DNA of 64,000 nucleotides, from NCBI GenBank assembly GCA_036734545.1, contig DAIMYJ010000002.1:14656-78655 (forward strand). The letters are read 5' to 3'. Made by a program: the position numbers and the translations under genes. Positions 48,612-59,600 of this stretch are shown here, one piece after another. The notes beneath the pieces are model-generated. The model had not been told where the DNA came from. It made no database searches and worked only from the letters and a program-made list of their open reading frames with translations. The stretch's first letter is position 1. Every line of letters starts with the position of its first letter. Origin of the DNA: UBA7236 sp036734545 (GTDB lineage: Bacteria > Bacteroidota > Bacteroidia > Chitinophagales > BACL12).

Positions 48612-51113
48612 TCAGGCTTTATTGGTGTTTTCAGGTTGTACGGAGGATGATCTTCTGAAACCCAGAAAAGCGCCGGCAGCCACCAGCAACAGAATGAGTC
48701 CGGATGCAGCAGTAGAAACTTGTTTTCCGGTATGGAATGAACGCGGCTCGAATTTGAAAACGATCTCGTGTTCGCCGGCCGGCACCCACAATCCGCGCAG
48801 GATATAATTCGCACGGAAATGATCTACGTATTTGCCGTCGATATAGGCCTTCCAGTCCTCATTTCCGCGATACCATACTTCAGAGAATATGGCCGGCATA
48901 TCAGTATTGCTTTTTGATGTGTAGGAAATTTCATCCATCCCGTATTTTTTCAGCGTAATGGTAGCTGTGCTGTCGCGATCAACTACCGGCTTTGCGATAA
49001 GATCCTTGTATTCCTGATGCACAAAGGCAGTGGTTCGCGGATCGAAAGATTCTAACGCGCTGAATTCAGCATCAGCATCCTGCACTATGTTAATGGAATC
49101 CACAAACCAGGCATTGCCGCAGGCCATTGGGTTGCGGTCGTAAGAGAGTTTTCCCTGACGCTGGCCGATCACATACTTGGCATTGAGCATACTCAGCACC
49201 TGCACATTGCCCTTGCTGATATATCCGTCAATGATATCCTGGTAACGCTGCAGCTTGGCGCCATGATATCCACCCAGGCTCTTATAGAGGAAGCTTGTGG
49301 TGCCGTCCTTGTCCGGATCATACATCGTGTTCAGCACTCGGTAATACGGATCATTGTCCTTGATCACCGGCAATGATTGACGGAATCGCTGTTCATAGAA
49401 ACCGGCATCCTGATAATTTTCCTTGCCCAGATAGCGCGAGTCAACGATCAGCAGATCGAGGACAGGCAGAATGCAGATGGCTGCGATGGCAATAGCGGGC
49501 GAAGCAGACTTCTTAACATAGAGAAATAAAGCCAGCGCTGCCAGTCCGATGAACAGTGTGCTGATGAGGATATCCTGCCTGATCATATCTGCGCGTTCTG
49601 CTTTCAGCAGGTCGAAGTAAGTGGTGGTCTGTACATCATTCGCCTGCAGGATATATTGTTCTTCGGCCGGGCTGGTCAGGTCGAACAGATTGCCGGACAT
49701 CAACAGTATAACTGTCAGTGCGCCAATACTGATGCCTGTCCACTTCAATCCCCACAGTTTCCGTTCAGTGCTGAGTGAGCTGTTATCTGAGAGGAATCGA
49801 CTGGTGATATAATAGGCCATCAGCGGAATGGTCATGCACAACATGGTCATCGCCATGGACACCGTCCGGAATTTATTATACAGCGGGAAATGATCGAACA
49901 TGAAGTAGTTGAAGCCCGGAAAATATTTACCCCAGCCCAGGAATAACGACAACACGGTCGCTGCGATGAGCCACCAGCGTGTGCGGTCATTGGCCAGCAG
50001 GGCGCCCAGAAGGAACAGGAAGCACAGAATAGAACCCACATAAATGGGACCGCTGGTGAAAGGCATCTCTCCCCAGTATTTTCCTGCCTGTCCGGAATAA
50101 CGCAGCAATTCCTGTGCTTTTTGCTGGTCCTGCTGATAGAGCTGCTGGATATAACGCATCAATTCGCTGTCTACAGGCTCGCCATCCTTATTCTGCAAAA
50201 AGGATTGACCGCTGCCGCCCCCGGCGAAATTGGAATACATGATGCTGAAGCTTTCCGCTTTACCTGAACTCCAGCTAAAGGCATATTCGCGATCGAGTCC
50301 GTCGTCCTGCGTCTCTTTTTTGAGCGCATTCAATTGTGTGCCACCGCGGATGGTCTCATGACTGTATTCATAGGTGGTCCACAGTTTGGAAGTATTGGCG
50401 GCCACACCCATCATGGTTACCACCACTAAAATACCGATGGTCTTAAAGAATCCGGCGATCCGTTTTTCGCGCAGTGCGAAAACGAACTCTGATACCGACC
50501 AGCAGCCGATCATCAGCATCATATAATACGTGATCTGCGGGTGGTTGGCTGTTATCTGACAGGTGATCGCAAACAGGGATAGTGTAGCGCCCAGCAGTAT
50601 ATTGCCTCTGAATAAATATTGGATACCGGCGAACACGAGCGGCATCAGGGCCAGCGCATGCACTTTGGTGTTGTGGCCGGCTTCCATGAATGTGATCAGG
50701 TAGGTGCCCAGTGCATAAGTGAGTGCACCTGCAGTGGCCAGCGGGATCTGCACCTTGAAACTTCTCAGGAGCACGAAAAAGCAGATCAGCGCAATGAACA
50801 TATAATTCGCCGGTCGCGGCAGGTAGCCGCCCATGAATTTATTGACCTGCTCAAAGATGTTGCCCGAATTGTATAATGCGATCTGATAGGTAGGCATGCC
50901 TCCGAACAGACTGTTGGTCCACAACGCGCCCTCACCGGTCGCTTCGTGGTGGTCGACCGTCTCCTGGCTCACGCCGACGAAATTCATGATATCGCTTTGG
51001 AACAGGATCTTACCCTGCAGCAGGGGATAGAAATACAGTGCGCTGAAAATAAAGAAGAACACTACGACTGCCAGGTAGATCAGGAGGTTCCGTTTGCCGT
51101 TGTTTGGTTGCAT
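48612..51113 (-). CDS. YfhO family membrane protein
   Basis: This 833-aa integral membrane protein has about 13 hydrophobic segments. It starts with a short basic N-terminus and one helix (NLLIYLAVVVFFFIFSALYF). A GT-C-like extracytoplasmic loop (DIMNFVGVSQETVDHHEATGE) follows, and a large soluble C-terminal region from about 560 to 800 with PAGEHEIVFKFEP. The family includes B. subtilis YfhO, needed for glycosylation of an envelope polymer. It is coupled to the methyltransferase gene downstream. Confidence 0.9.
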   Translation of the reverse strand: MQPNNGKRNLLIYLAVVVFFFIFSALYFYPLLQGKILFQSDIMNFVGVSQETVDHHEATGEGALWTNSLFGGMPTYQIALYNSGNIFEQVNKFMGGYLPRPANYMFIALICFFVLLRSFKVQIPLATAGALTYALGTYLITFMEAGHNTKVHALALMPLVFAGIQYLFRGNILLGATLSLFAITCQITANHPQITYYMMLMIGCWSVSEFVFALREKRIAGFFKTIGILVVVTMMGVAANTSKLWTTYEYSHETIRGGTQLNALKKETQDDGLDREYAFSWSSGKAESFSIMYSNFAGGGSGQSFLQNKDGEPVDSELMRYIQQLYQQDQQKAQELLRYSGQAGKYWGEMPFTSGPIYVGSILCFLFLLGALLANDRTRWWLIAATVLSLFLGWGKYFPGFNYFMFDHFPLYNKFRTVSMAMTMLCMTIPLMAYYITSRFLSDNSSLSTERKLWGLKWTGISIGALTVILLMSGNLFDLTSPAEEQYILQANDVQTTTYFDLLKAERADMIRQDILISTLFIGLAALALFLYVKKSASPAIAIAAICILPVLDLLIVDSRYLGKENYQDAGFYEQRFRQSLPVIKDNDPYYRVLNTMYDPDKDGTTSFLYKSLGGYHGAKLQRYQDIIDGYISKGNVQVLSMLNAKYVIGQRQGKLSYDRNPMACGNAWFVDSINIVQDADAEFSALESFDPRTTAFVHQEYKDLIAKPVVDRDSTATITLKKYGMDEISYTSKSNTDMPAIFSEVWYRGNEDWKAYIDGKYVDHFRANYILRGLWVPAGEHEIVFKFEPRSFHTGKQVSTAASGLILLLVAAGAFLGFRRSSSVQPENTNKA

Positions 51114-51214
51114 GTCAGGCTTGAGTTTGCGGCGATAAAGTTAAGAACCTTTGGCTAAAGGAGCGCAGGGCTGTTGGAGAACTTGTTTTAACTTTAAGCT
51201 TGAAAATCAACAGG

Positions 51215-52507
51215 TTGAAGAAGGTTCTCATCATCACCTATTACTGGCCTCCTGCAGGCGGTGTGCCCGTGCAGCGATGGGTCAAGATGGTGCGCTATCT
51301 GCGCCGGTATGGCTGGGACCCGATCATTTATACCGCAGAGAATGGAGAACACGCGGTATTGGATCTTACCCTGGAGGCAACACTGCCGCCCGACCTTGAG
51401 GTGATCCGAAGGCCCATCTGGGAGCCCTATGGATGGTATCGAAAGGTCCTGGGGCTGAAAAAAGAGGAAAAGGTAAATGCCGCTTTCCTGCAGGAGAAAA
51501 AGAAACCCGGAAAATTGCAGGAACTGGCCGTATGGGTGCGCGGCAATTTCTTCATACCGGATGCGCGGAAATTCTGGATCAGGCCTTCCGTGCGTTATTT
51601 GACCGACTATTTACGCAGCCATCCCGTCGATGCCATCATTTCTACCGGCCCTCCGCATTCCATGCACCTGATTGCGATGGGTGTGAAAAGGAACTTAGGT
51701 ATACCCTGGATCGCCGATTTTCGGGACCCGTGGACCAGGATCGATTATTACACAGAATTACACCTCAGTAAATGGGCAGATGCTCAACATCACCGGTTGG
51801 AACGCTCCGTGGTAACTACGGCGGATAAAGTGGTGACCGTGAGTCCTGACTGGGCAAACGAATTCAACCGTATCAACGATGGTAATACCGTTGTGGTGAC
51901 CAATGGATATGATGAAGAAGATTTTCCGGATGAACCCATCAACGCACCGGGCACATTTTCCATACATCATGTGGGCATGATCAATAAAGCGCGCAATCCG
52001 GCAGTGCTCTGGCAGGCCTTGTCTGAATTGTGTGCAGCCGATCCGGTTTTCAAAAATGATCTCGTCATATCCTTCACCGGAAAAAATGATCACAGTGTGG
52101 ATGAGATGTTGCAGACTTATGCGTTGACGGAGAACAGTAAACATTACGGACAGGTAGATCATCCCATAGCGATCCGCCATATGCGTTCGGCAGCGGTATT
52201 GCTGCTGCTGGTGAATGATGCGCAGGATATCCGCGGTCGTATTCCGGCGAAATTATTTGAGTATCTCGCAGCGCGCAGACCGGTACTGGCTATCGGCGAT
52301 ACGCAGGGTGATGCTGCACATATTTTGCAGGAAACACAAGCAGGTGTGATGCTGGGATTGCAGGATAAACAGGCGGTAAAAGATACGGTGATGCGTTATT
52401 ATGCAGATTGGAAAGCGCAGCGCCTGTCAGTGCCTCCGGTAGACATCACCCGATATTCGCGCAAACAACTGGCCGCAGCTTATGCGCGGTTGTTAGACGC
52501 ACTTTAG
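51215..52507 (+). CDS. Glycosyltransferase family 4 (GT-B)
   Basis: The protein is about 430 aa. The start KKVLIITYYWPPAGGVPVQR is typical of the family. TGPPHSMHLIAM, WIADFRDPW and VTVSPDWANEF follow in the acceptor domain, and the C-terminal domain has FEYLAARRPVLAIGD in the nucleotide-sugar site. There is no ATG at the start: TTG at 51215 fits the family N-terminus best; TTG at 51200 is also in frame. Its stop overlaps that of wecB, which is convergent. Confidence 0.88.
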   Translation: MKKVLIITYYWPPAGGVPVQRWVKMVRYLRRYGWDPIIYTAENGEHAVLDLTLEATLPPDLEVIRRPIWEPYGWYRKVLGLKKEEKVNAAFLQEKKKPGKLQELAVWVRGNFFIPDARKFWIRPSVRYLTDYLRSHPVDAIISTGPPHSMHLIAMGVKRNLGIPWIADFRDPWTRIDYYTELHLSKWADAQHHRLERSVVTTADKVVTVSPDWANEFNRINDGNTVVVTNGYDEEDFPDEPINAPGTFSIHHVGMINKARNPAVLWQALSELCAADPVFKNDLVISFTGKNDHSVDEMLQTYALTENSKHYGQVDHPIAIRHMRSAAVLLLLVNDAQDIRGRIPAKLFEYLAARRPVLAIGDTQGDAAHILQETQAGVMLGLQDKQAVKDTVMRYYADWKAQRLSVPPVDITRYSRKQLAAAYARLLDAL

Positions 52508-53595
52508 TCCAATTGCAACATGATGCGGAATATGCGTTCCGTAGCATGTCCGTCCCACAGCGGAGGTATCGTTCCCTTTTTATAAGTTCCCTCAAGAATG
52601 GCGTGCAGCTGAGGTTTCAGGCCCGGCAGCCCTTCCGGTATCAGCGTATTGGAGCCGAGGGTGATCGTCACAGGTCGCTCGGTATTTGGTCGCATCGTAA
52701 GACAGGGTTTGCCTCTGAAAGTAGCTTCTTCCTGAATACCACCGCTGTCGGTGACCACACATCTGCATCCGGCGATCAGTCGCTGAAAAGCAAAATAATC
52801 CAAAGGCTCGGTAAGTATCAACTGCGGGAGTGCAAGGAATTGTTCTTCCATGCCGAGCGCAGCGATGCGTTGCCGTGTTCTGGGATGCATGGGGAATACC
52901 ACCGGGAGGTGTCCGGTGATCCAGCGGAGGCTCTGCACCAGATCGGTCAGACCTGCTGCCGTATCCACATTCGATGGTCTGTGCATGGTCATCAGCACAA
53001 AATCGGTTCCCTGCAAACGTAAATGTTCCAGTATGCGATCCTGCATGATCTGCTCATGAAAATGCACCAGCGTATCGATCATGGTGTTACCAACCAGATA
53101 CAGATGATCGGCGGGCTTGCCTTCCTGCAACAGATTGTCAACGCCGCTTTGTTCGGTGATGAAAAAATAACTCGAAAGATTATCCGCGACAATACGGTTG
53201 ATCTCTTCCGGCATCGACTGATCGAAGCTGCGGAGACCACTTTCTACGTGCGCGATGGGAATGTTGTGAATATGTGCTGCTTCGGCGCCTGCACGTGTGG
53301 AATTGACATCGCCCACTACCATCACCAGATCGGGACGGAAGGTGGTGGCCATGAGTTTGCTGAGTTTTGCCTGAATGAGGAGTACCTGTTGCTCCGGCTC
53401 CGCTGCGGGGATCTCGAGCAGGTAGTCAGGCTGCACATGCAATTGCCTGAAGAATACTTCTGCCATATTGGTGTCGTAGTGCTGACCGGTGTGCACGATG
53501 CGCAGGTCAAATCCCATTTGGGCAGCCCAATATTTAAAGCGGGTCACTTTGATGAAATTCGGCCGGGTGCCTACTACAACGAGGATGTTCTTCAT
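52504..53595 (-). CDS. wecB: UDP-N-acetylglucosamine 2-epimerase (non-hydrolysing)
   Basis: This 363-aa GT-B-fold enzyme interconverts UDP-GlcNAc and UDP-ManNAc for surface polysaccharide. Motifs are VVVGTRPNFIKV at the start, VHTGQHYD, VVGDVNSTRAGAEAA, HVESGLRSFDQSMPEEINR, MTMHRPSNVD and VTDSGGIQEEATFRGKPCL. Length is normal. It lies tail to tail with the GT4 gene. The ManNAc branch (wecC) is not in the window. Confidence 0.95.
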   Translation of the reverse strand: MKNILVVVGTRPNFIKVTRFKYWAAQMGFDLRIVHTGQHYDTNMAEVFFRQLHVQPDYLLEIPAAEPEQQVLLIQAKLSKLMATTFRPDLVMVVGDVNSTRAGAEAAHIHNIPIAHVESGLRSFDQSMPEEINRIVADNLSSYFFITEQSGVDNLLQEGKPADHLYLVGNTMIDTLVHFHEQIMQDRILEHLRLQGTDFVLMTMHRPSNVDTAAGLTDLVQSLRWITGHLPVVFPMHPRTRQRIAALGMEEQFLALPQLILTEPLDYFAFQRLIAGCRCVVTDSGGIQEEATFRGKPCLTMRPNTERPVTITLGSNTLIPEGLPGLKPQLHAILEGTYKKGTIPPLWDGHATERIFRIMLQLD

Positions 53596-53675
53596 GTCGG
53601 TATACCGGTCTAAAGGTAAGTTATTCCCCGTTCAGCGCAGAAAACCCGGACATGTGCATTTAGGGTGGAATGCAG

Positions 53676-53706
53676 TTGGCAAATCGTGACGGGAGGGCTA
53701 ATTTTG
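53676..53706 (+). promoter_or_regulatory. Promoter of the L-threonine dehydrogenase gene
   Basis: The -33 TTG (53676-53678) and -7 TAATTTTG (53699-53706) are 20 nt apart. The ATG is 17 nt downstream. Confidence 0.65.
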
Positions 53707-53723
53707 TTTCCTTATTCAGAGGT

Positions 53724-54662
53724 ATGACATCAGACACGATACTCATCATTGGCGCCTGCGGGCAGATCGGAGCAGAATTGACCATGCAGTTGCGCAGCAT
53801 GCATGGGCACGAAAGAGTGATTGCGGCCGACATCCGCAAACCCGAGGGCGAATTATATACCTCCGGGCCTTTCGAAGAGATCAATGTGCTGGACAAAGCA
53901 GGGATGGGAGCCATCATGGACAAATACGGTGTCACCCAGATCTATAACATGGCAGCTATGCTGTCGGCAACGGGTGAGAAATTCCCGCACAAGGCTTGGG
54001 AGCTGAATATGGACGGATTGATCAACACGCTCGAGCTTGCTGTTGAGAAAAAGATCAGCAAGATGTACTGGCCCAGTTCCATTGCGGCATTCGGCCCAAC
54101 GACGCCGAAGGTGGATACACCGCAAACTACCATCATGGAACCCAATACCATTTATGGTATCAGCAAACAGGCCGGCGAGCGCTGGTGCGAATGGTATCAT
54201 CAGAAGTTTGGTCTGGACGTGCGCAGCCTGCGCTATCCGGGCATTATCAGTTATAAGACCATGCCCGGCGGTGGAACCACTGATTATGCGGTGGATATTT
54301 ACTTCAAGGCTAAACAAACCGGCGCCTACACCTGTTTTCTCGCTCATGATATGATGCTGCCGATGATGTATATGCCCGACGCCATCCGCGCGACGATCGA
54401 ACTGATGGAAGCGCCTGCCGCACAGATCAGCGTTCGTTCATCCTACAACCTGGCAGCAATGAGCTTCACCCCGGCCATGGTGGGCGAAGCCATCAAAAAA
54501 TATATACCGGAATTTCAACTGGATTATGCCATCGACTTCCGGCAGAAAATAGCTGAAACATGGCCGGGCAGTATTGATGACCATCAGGCCAGAACCGACT
54601 GGGGATGGAACCATCACTATGATCTGGATGCCATGACGAGGGATATGCTGGAAAATGTGTAG
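53724..54662 (+). CDS. NAD-dependent L-threonine 3-dehydrogenase (SDR type)
   Basis: This 312-aa extended short-chain dehydrogenase oxidises L-threonine to 2-amino-3-ketobutyrate. It has the Rossmann loop ILIIGACGQIGAEL, YNMAAMLSATGE, WPSSIAAFG and the catalytic YGISK at residues 144-148 (Y144, K148). RYPGIISY and TTDYAVDIY fit the SDR threonine dehydrogenases of Bacteroidota. The ATG at 53724 is used; an in-frame upstream start at 53670 lies within the promoter. Confidence 0.9.
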   Translation: MTSDTILIIGACGQIGAELTMQLRSMHGHERVIAADIRKPEGELYTSGPFEEINVLDKAGMGAIMDKYGVTQIYNMAAMLSATGEKFPHKAWELNMDGLINTLELAVEKKISKMYWPSSIAAFGPTTPKVDTPQTTIMEPNTIYGISKQAGERWCEWYHQKFGLDVRSLRYPGIISYKTMPGGGTTDYAVDIYFKAKQTGAYTCFLAHDMMLPMMYMPDAIRATIELMEAPAAQISVRSSYNLAAMSFTPAMVGEAIKKYIPEFQLDYAIDFRQKIAETWPGSIDDHQARTDWGWNHHYDLDAMTRDMLENV

Positions 54663-54697
54663 GATGAGGAATGAGAGATGAAGGATGAAGTGTGAGT
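54663..54697. repeat. Tandem heptad array GATGARG, directly after a stop codon
   Basis: The units GATGAGG, AATGAGA, GATGAAG, GATGAAG and TGTGAGT start at the base after the threonine dehydrogenase TAG stop. Each carries TGA at the same position. Confidence 0.88.
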
Positions 54698-54821
54698 TGA
54701 AATTTTTGTGATATTCGATACTAATAAGAATAGTGCGTTTAGTTTTTTAAGAAAATATTTAATTGATAATCAGGCTGAGTAGCCGAGTTTGTAAAGCAGA
54801 TATTTAATCAGGCAGTAAACT

Positions 54822-55793
54822 ATGAAGAAAATTGCAGTAATGACATCAGGCGGTGACTCACCGGGTATGAATGCATGCATTCGTGCGGTGGTGCGTACCG
54901 GATTATATAATGGGTTGGAGGTGTACGGAGTGAAGCGTGGTTATGAAGGGATGATCGATGGTGATTTCTTTAAAATGGAATCGTATCACGTCAGCAATAT
55001 CATTCAACGCGGCGGCACGGTATTGAAGACGGCACGCAGTGAGCGTTTCATGACCCCTGAGGGCCGTAAGCAGGCATTTGAGAATCTGCAGAAGCACGGT
55101 ATTGAAGGATTTGTGGCTATTGGTGGAGACGGTACTTTCCGCGGTGCGACCGTGTTCGAAAAAGAATTCGGTATCAACTGCGTAGGCGTGGCCGGCACCA
55201 TTGATAATGACCTTTACGGAACGGATTATACTTTGGGATTCGATACCGCCATCAACACCGCCATCGATGCTATCGATAAGATACGCGATACGGCCATGTC
55301 GCACAACCGCTTATTCTTTGTGGAAGTGATGGGCCGCGATGCGGGCTTTATCGCCCTGTCAACCGGTATCGCAGGCGGTGCAGAGGCGATCGTTATCCCG
55401 GAAACGGAAACCAATATCGATTATCTGATCGCCACACTGGAACGCGGCTGGCTCCGCTCCAAATCCTCTGCTATCGTTATTGTGGCGGAAGGTGATGAAC
55501 GCGGCGGCGCCTTCGAGATCGCCAAACTGGTGAAGGAACGTTTCAACCATTATGATACTCGTGTATCGGTACTCGGTCATATTCAGCGCGGCGGTAATCC
55601 AACCGTGCGTGACCGTATCCTGGGCAGCCGTTTGGGCATGGCCGCGGTGGAAGGACTGATCGAAGGCCGCAAGAATGTGATGGCCGGTCTGGTGAATGAT
55701 GAAGTGGTGTTCACTCCATTTGCACGGGCTACGAAGCATCACATGCAGATCAACAAGCAAATGCTGCAGTTGGTCGAGATACTGGCCATGTGA
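54822..55793 (+). CDS. pfkA: ATP-dependent 6-phosphofructokinase
   Basis: This 323-aa glycolytic enzyme phosphorylates fructose 6-phosphate. It has MTSGGDSPGMNACIRA at the start, AIGGDGTFRGA with glycine after the conserved aspartate (ATP rather than pyrophosphate use), GTIDND with the catalytic aspartate, and VEVMGRDAGF. Length is normal. A 159-nt region lies between it and the threonine dehydrogenase gene, beginning with the heptad array; no clear promoter consensus is visible there. Confidence 0.96.
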   Translation: MKKIAVMTSGGDSPGMNACIRAVVRTGLYNGLEVYGVKRGYEGMIDGDFFKMESYHVSNIIQRGGTVLKTARSERFMTPEGRKQAFENLQKHGIEGFVAIGGDGTFRGATVFEKEFGINCVGVAGTIDNDLYGTDYTLGFDTAINTAIDAIDKIRDTAMSHNRLFFVEVMGRDAGFIALSTGIAGGAEAIVIPETETNIDYLIATLERGWLRSKSSAIVIVAEGDERGGAFEIAKLVKERFNHYDTRVSVLGHIQRGGNPTVRDRILGSRLGMAAVEGLIEGRKNVMAGLVNDEVVFTPFARATKHHMQINKQMLQLVEILAM

Positions 55794-55848
55794 TGAGATC
55801 ACAGTTGCAGTATTGATCCGATCTGATAGGTAAAAAACGTATCCCGTA

Positions 55849-56628
55849 TCAGGGTTGCGCAGTTGAACGCTGGCGTATAGCCTCATAGAGGAACATGCCC
55901 GTAGCCACCGATACATTATAGGAATCAAAATCCCTGGCCATAGGGATGCGCACGGTAGAGCTCAGATGCTTCCGCGCAATACCGCTGATCCCTTCATCCT
56001 CCGAACCCATGATGATAGCGGTAGGTAATGTAAGGTCGGTGTCGTAAACAAAGTTTTTAGCGTGACTGTCGGCACCGATGATCTGCAGTCCGTTCAATTT
56101 CAGGTATTGTAATACCAGTTCAAAATTCTTCTCCCGGCAGATCGGTATTTCACCCAGGGCACCAGCGCTGGTTTTCATCGCATCGCTGTTGACCGGTGCG
56201 GTATGATGCGCGGGAATGATGATCGCATGTGCCCCGCAGGCATACGCCGTGCGTGCGATGGCGCCGAAATTGCGCACATCAGTAATGCCGTCGAGAATAA
56301 GTATCAGCGGTGTTTGCCCCTGTTCAATGATGAAGGGCAATACATCATCTATCTTTTGAAATTCTACGGCCGCGGTAAAGGCTATTACACCCTGGTGATT
56401 ACCACCGGTGAGGGCGTTCAGTTTTTCGCCCGGCACATACTGCACGGGTATCTGTTTCTCCGTCGCTTTTTGTTTGATCTGCGGGATCACATCCCCCTGT
56501 GCCGTTTTGGATAAGAGGATCTTGTCGATGGCAGCATCGCGCATCAGCAGTTCAACAACCGGTTGTCTTCCGAAAACCAGGTTGTCGAACTTCTTGCGCT
56601 GTCTGAATTTATTGTCCCCTTCTCTCAT
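55849..56628 (-). CDS. rlmB: 23S rRNA (guanosine-2'-O)-methyltransferase RlmB
   Basis: This 259-aa SpoU-family enzyme methylates a guanosine in the peptidyl-transferase loop of 23S rRNA. An N-terminal substrate-binding domain (VFGRQPVVELLMRD) is followed by the trefoil-knot SAM domain with LDGITDVRNFGAIARTAYAC, IIMGSEDEGIS and VRIPMARDFDSYNVSVATG. Its start overlaps the end of the DUF2723 gene by 20 nt, so the two are translated from one mRNA. Confidence 0.95.
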   Translation of the reverse strand: MREGDNKFRQRKKFDNLVFGRQPVVELLMRDAAIDKILLSKTAQGDVIPQIKQKATEKQIPVQYVPGEKLNALTGGNHQGVIAFTAAVEFQKIDDVLPFIIEQGQTPLILILDGITDVRNFGAIARTAYACGAHAIIIPAHHTAPVNSDAMKTSAGALGEIPICREKNFELVLQYLKLNGLQIIGADSHAKNFVYDTDLTLPTAIIMGSEDEGISGIARKHLSSTVRIPMARDFDSYNVSVATGMFLYEAIRQRSTAQP

Positions 56629-59600
56629 TCGGTGCGAGAATGGCGTATTTCAGTCGGAGAGCATCCCACTCGCCGGATATTTTTTCACTGTAGGCGTTAT
56701 CACCTGCCTTCTTGGCGATCTCGATCGCATAGTAGACACAGGTCTCAGCACGCATTTGATCCTGCTCGAACATGCTGGCGGTGAGCACGCTCTTGCGCGA
56801 CATCTGATAGTAATATTCCAGTTCATCCATCGTGCGCGGCAGCAGTACCTGCAGTATTTGAACGGCTTTTTCGTTTTCGCCCAGCTGCTGATAGGTTTGC
56901 GCTACATTCACCATGTTATAGTCGTAAGGCAGACTCTCATCCGGGAACAACTGCATCATAAGGTCGAGCACGGTGAGCATCTTCTCTTTCTTCTCGGCGC
57001 TCTCTTTCATGAGCTGCTGTCCTACCTCATTGTATTCCTGATTCACGGTGTCGGTCATCATCTGACGTGCCTGTGCCTGCAGATAACGACGCTCCTCATC
57101 GAGGCTCTTCACCAGTTCGTAATAGTTGAGATATTTAGCGGTGAGCAGTGAGCCGTTGCCGCTCGGATCGATATACATTTTCTTGCCTTCCTCAATACCA
57201 CCGTAGGTGAATTTATCTTTTTGATTCACCAGCAGGTCATACTGAATATCCGTATCCATATTTTTCCGGAAGCCATCCATCTGGCCTTTGGCGTTCTCGC
57301 TTTCCACAGGTATAAGCTGATACACCATGTTGCGCTGCATCAGGTACTTCTCCATACCCAGGTGTGAGTCAGAGGTAACACTGATGGCAAAGCAGATAGG
57401 GCGCTCCTGAATATTGTTGGCAACGATGTCCAGTGTCATCAGGTCATTCTTCAGCAGTGTGCGGTTCTTGAGATCAAAGTTGAGCACACGGCGCATTTCG
57501 CCCTGCAGCGATTCGGGAACGATCCCGTTCTTCTTCATGGATTCAGCATCCAGAGTGATCTTGATCTTATTGGTGGGCATGTAGCTGAAGTAATCTTCCA
57601 GGCCTTCACTATAGATCTGATATTTCGGATCATCCTGACCGATGAAGTTGATGAAGTCGGCTAACTCCATCGTTTGGTTGCGATATTTACTCTTATCGTT
57701 GGTAACGATCTGATTGCGCTTGTCACCCAGGATCTTGTCTTCGGTGAGTGTCAGGGCTATCGGTTTAGAATCGTTGGTAGCGTGACGCAACTGGTTGATA
57801 TACCAATCCACACCAAGCAGACTCAGGTTAACGATGCGCACATCCGTACGGATACCTTCCACTTCCTGTGCATACCACAGCGGATAGGTGTCGTTATCTC
57901 CCTGTGTGAACAGGATGGCATTGGGCGGACAACTTTCCAGATAGTTGCGGGCAATGTCGCGCGCAAACGTTCTTTCTGAACGGTCGTGGTCGTCCCAGCC
58001 TTCAGAGGCCATCAGGAATGGTGCGGGAACGCACAGCAGGAAAGCGGCAATACCCACAGTAAGCTCTTTCTGACCCATCGCTTTATAGATCAATGAGCCG
58101 ATGAAGCCCAGTGCGAGGATCACAGCCACCGTATATACCATTACCATCAGGAAGGTGTCGAAAGCAAACATGGTGAGTCCGGCGAAGAACATCGCCAGGA
58201 TGATGAGTGCACTGTACAGTGCATATTCCTGTATCACCTTCTTCGTGAAGTTGCGCGCCATGTCAACGATGCCGGCAAGTCCGAATCCGATCCAAATGGC
58301 GAAAGCGAAGAAAGCGCCTACCTGCGCATAATCACGCTCACGCGGTTCGGTGGGCGGCTGGTTCATGTTCACGATGTTCATGAATCCCATGAAGAGGAAC
58401 AGCATGAATACAATAACGAAGCCCTGTTTGTCATTCCGCAACTGATATACCATCCCCAGTATACCTATGATGAAGGGCAGCATATACAGTTTGTTGTGCG
58501 AAGCAACATCCGATAAGGAAGCGGGCAGGCCTTCCAGTTGCGGATTCTTTGATTTGTCGATGGCCTCGATCCCGGTGATCCAGTTACCATCGCGATAGCC
58601 GTCATAGAAATTACCCTGAGAGTCGTTCTGACGACCGGAGAAATTCCACATGAAATAGCGCCAGAACATATGCCCCAGCTGATAATTGAAGAAGAAACTC
58701 AGGTTGTCGCCATAACTCGGCACAAACGTTTGTTCCTGTCCTTCCGGCACATTGGCATAATCATAATACAATCCGGCATGACGGTCTTCCAGTGAGCCCA
58801 TGCGCGGGAATAACACTTGTTTGTTACGTTCGATAAGTACACGGGCTTCGGGAGAGTTCGCATATTCGGCAGGGATGTCATACACCGGCTCGAATTCATG
58901 CGAGATCACCTGATATTCATCTTTGCCATCCACGATACCGTATTTGGCTTTGCCTTTTTTGTATTCAATAGGCTGTGCGGTCCAGTAAGGGCCGTATAAT
59001 AATTCACGACTGCCGTACTGTTCGCGTTTCAGATAACTCAGGAATGAGTGCACATCATTGATACCGTTCATGTTGATCACCGGCTCAGCCTTGGCGCGGA
59101 TGAGCACCATTGCATACGAGGTGAGACCGATCGTGAGAAAGGTGAACGACATCAAGGCGAGATACAACACGCGGTTGTTTCGCTGAATTGCCCTGCGTAT
59201 TCCCCAAACGGTAGCGCCAACGATGGCGATGCCGTAGAAGATGAGGCCGCTGCCGAAAGGCATACCGAATCCGTTCACGAACATGCGGTCGATGCCGGCG
59301 CCCAGCGCAATAAATTTATCCAGCAGGCCATACAGCAGGAAGGCTACGAGGCCGCCGCCGATGAGCAGGGTATAGATCAGTCCCTTGCGGGTATAGGTAT
59401 AGTTACGGAAATAATAGATGAGGGCGATTGCCGGGATCACGAGCAGTGCAAGCAGGTGCACACCGATGGAGAGGCCCATCATGAGCGCCATGAAGAGTAT
59501 CCAGCGATCAGAGTTGGGGTCTTCGGCATGTGCCTCCCACTTGATCATCGACCAGAAAATGATCACAAAGAAAAAGGTGGCTAAGGCATACACTTCTGAT

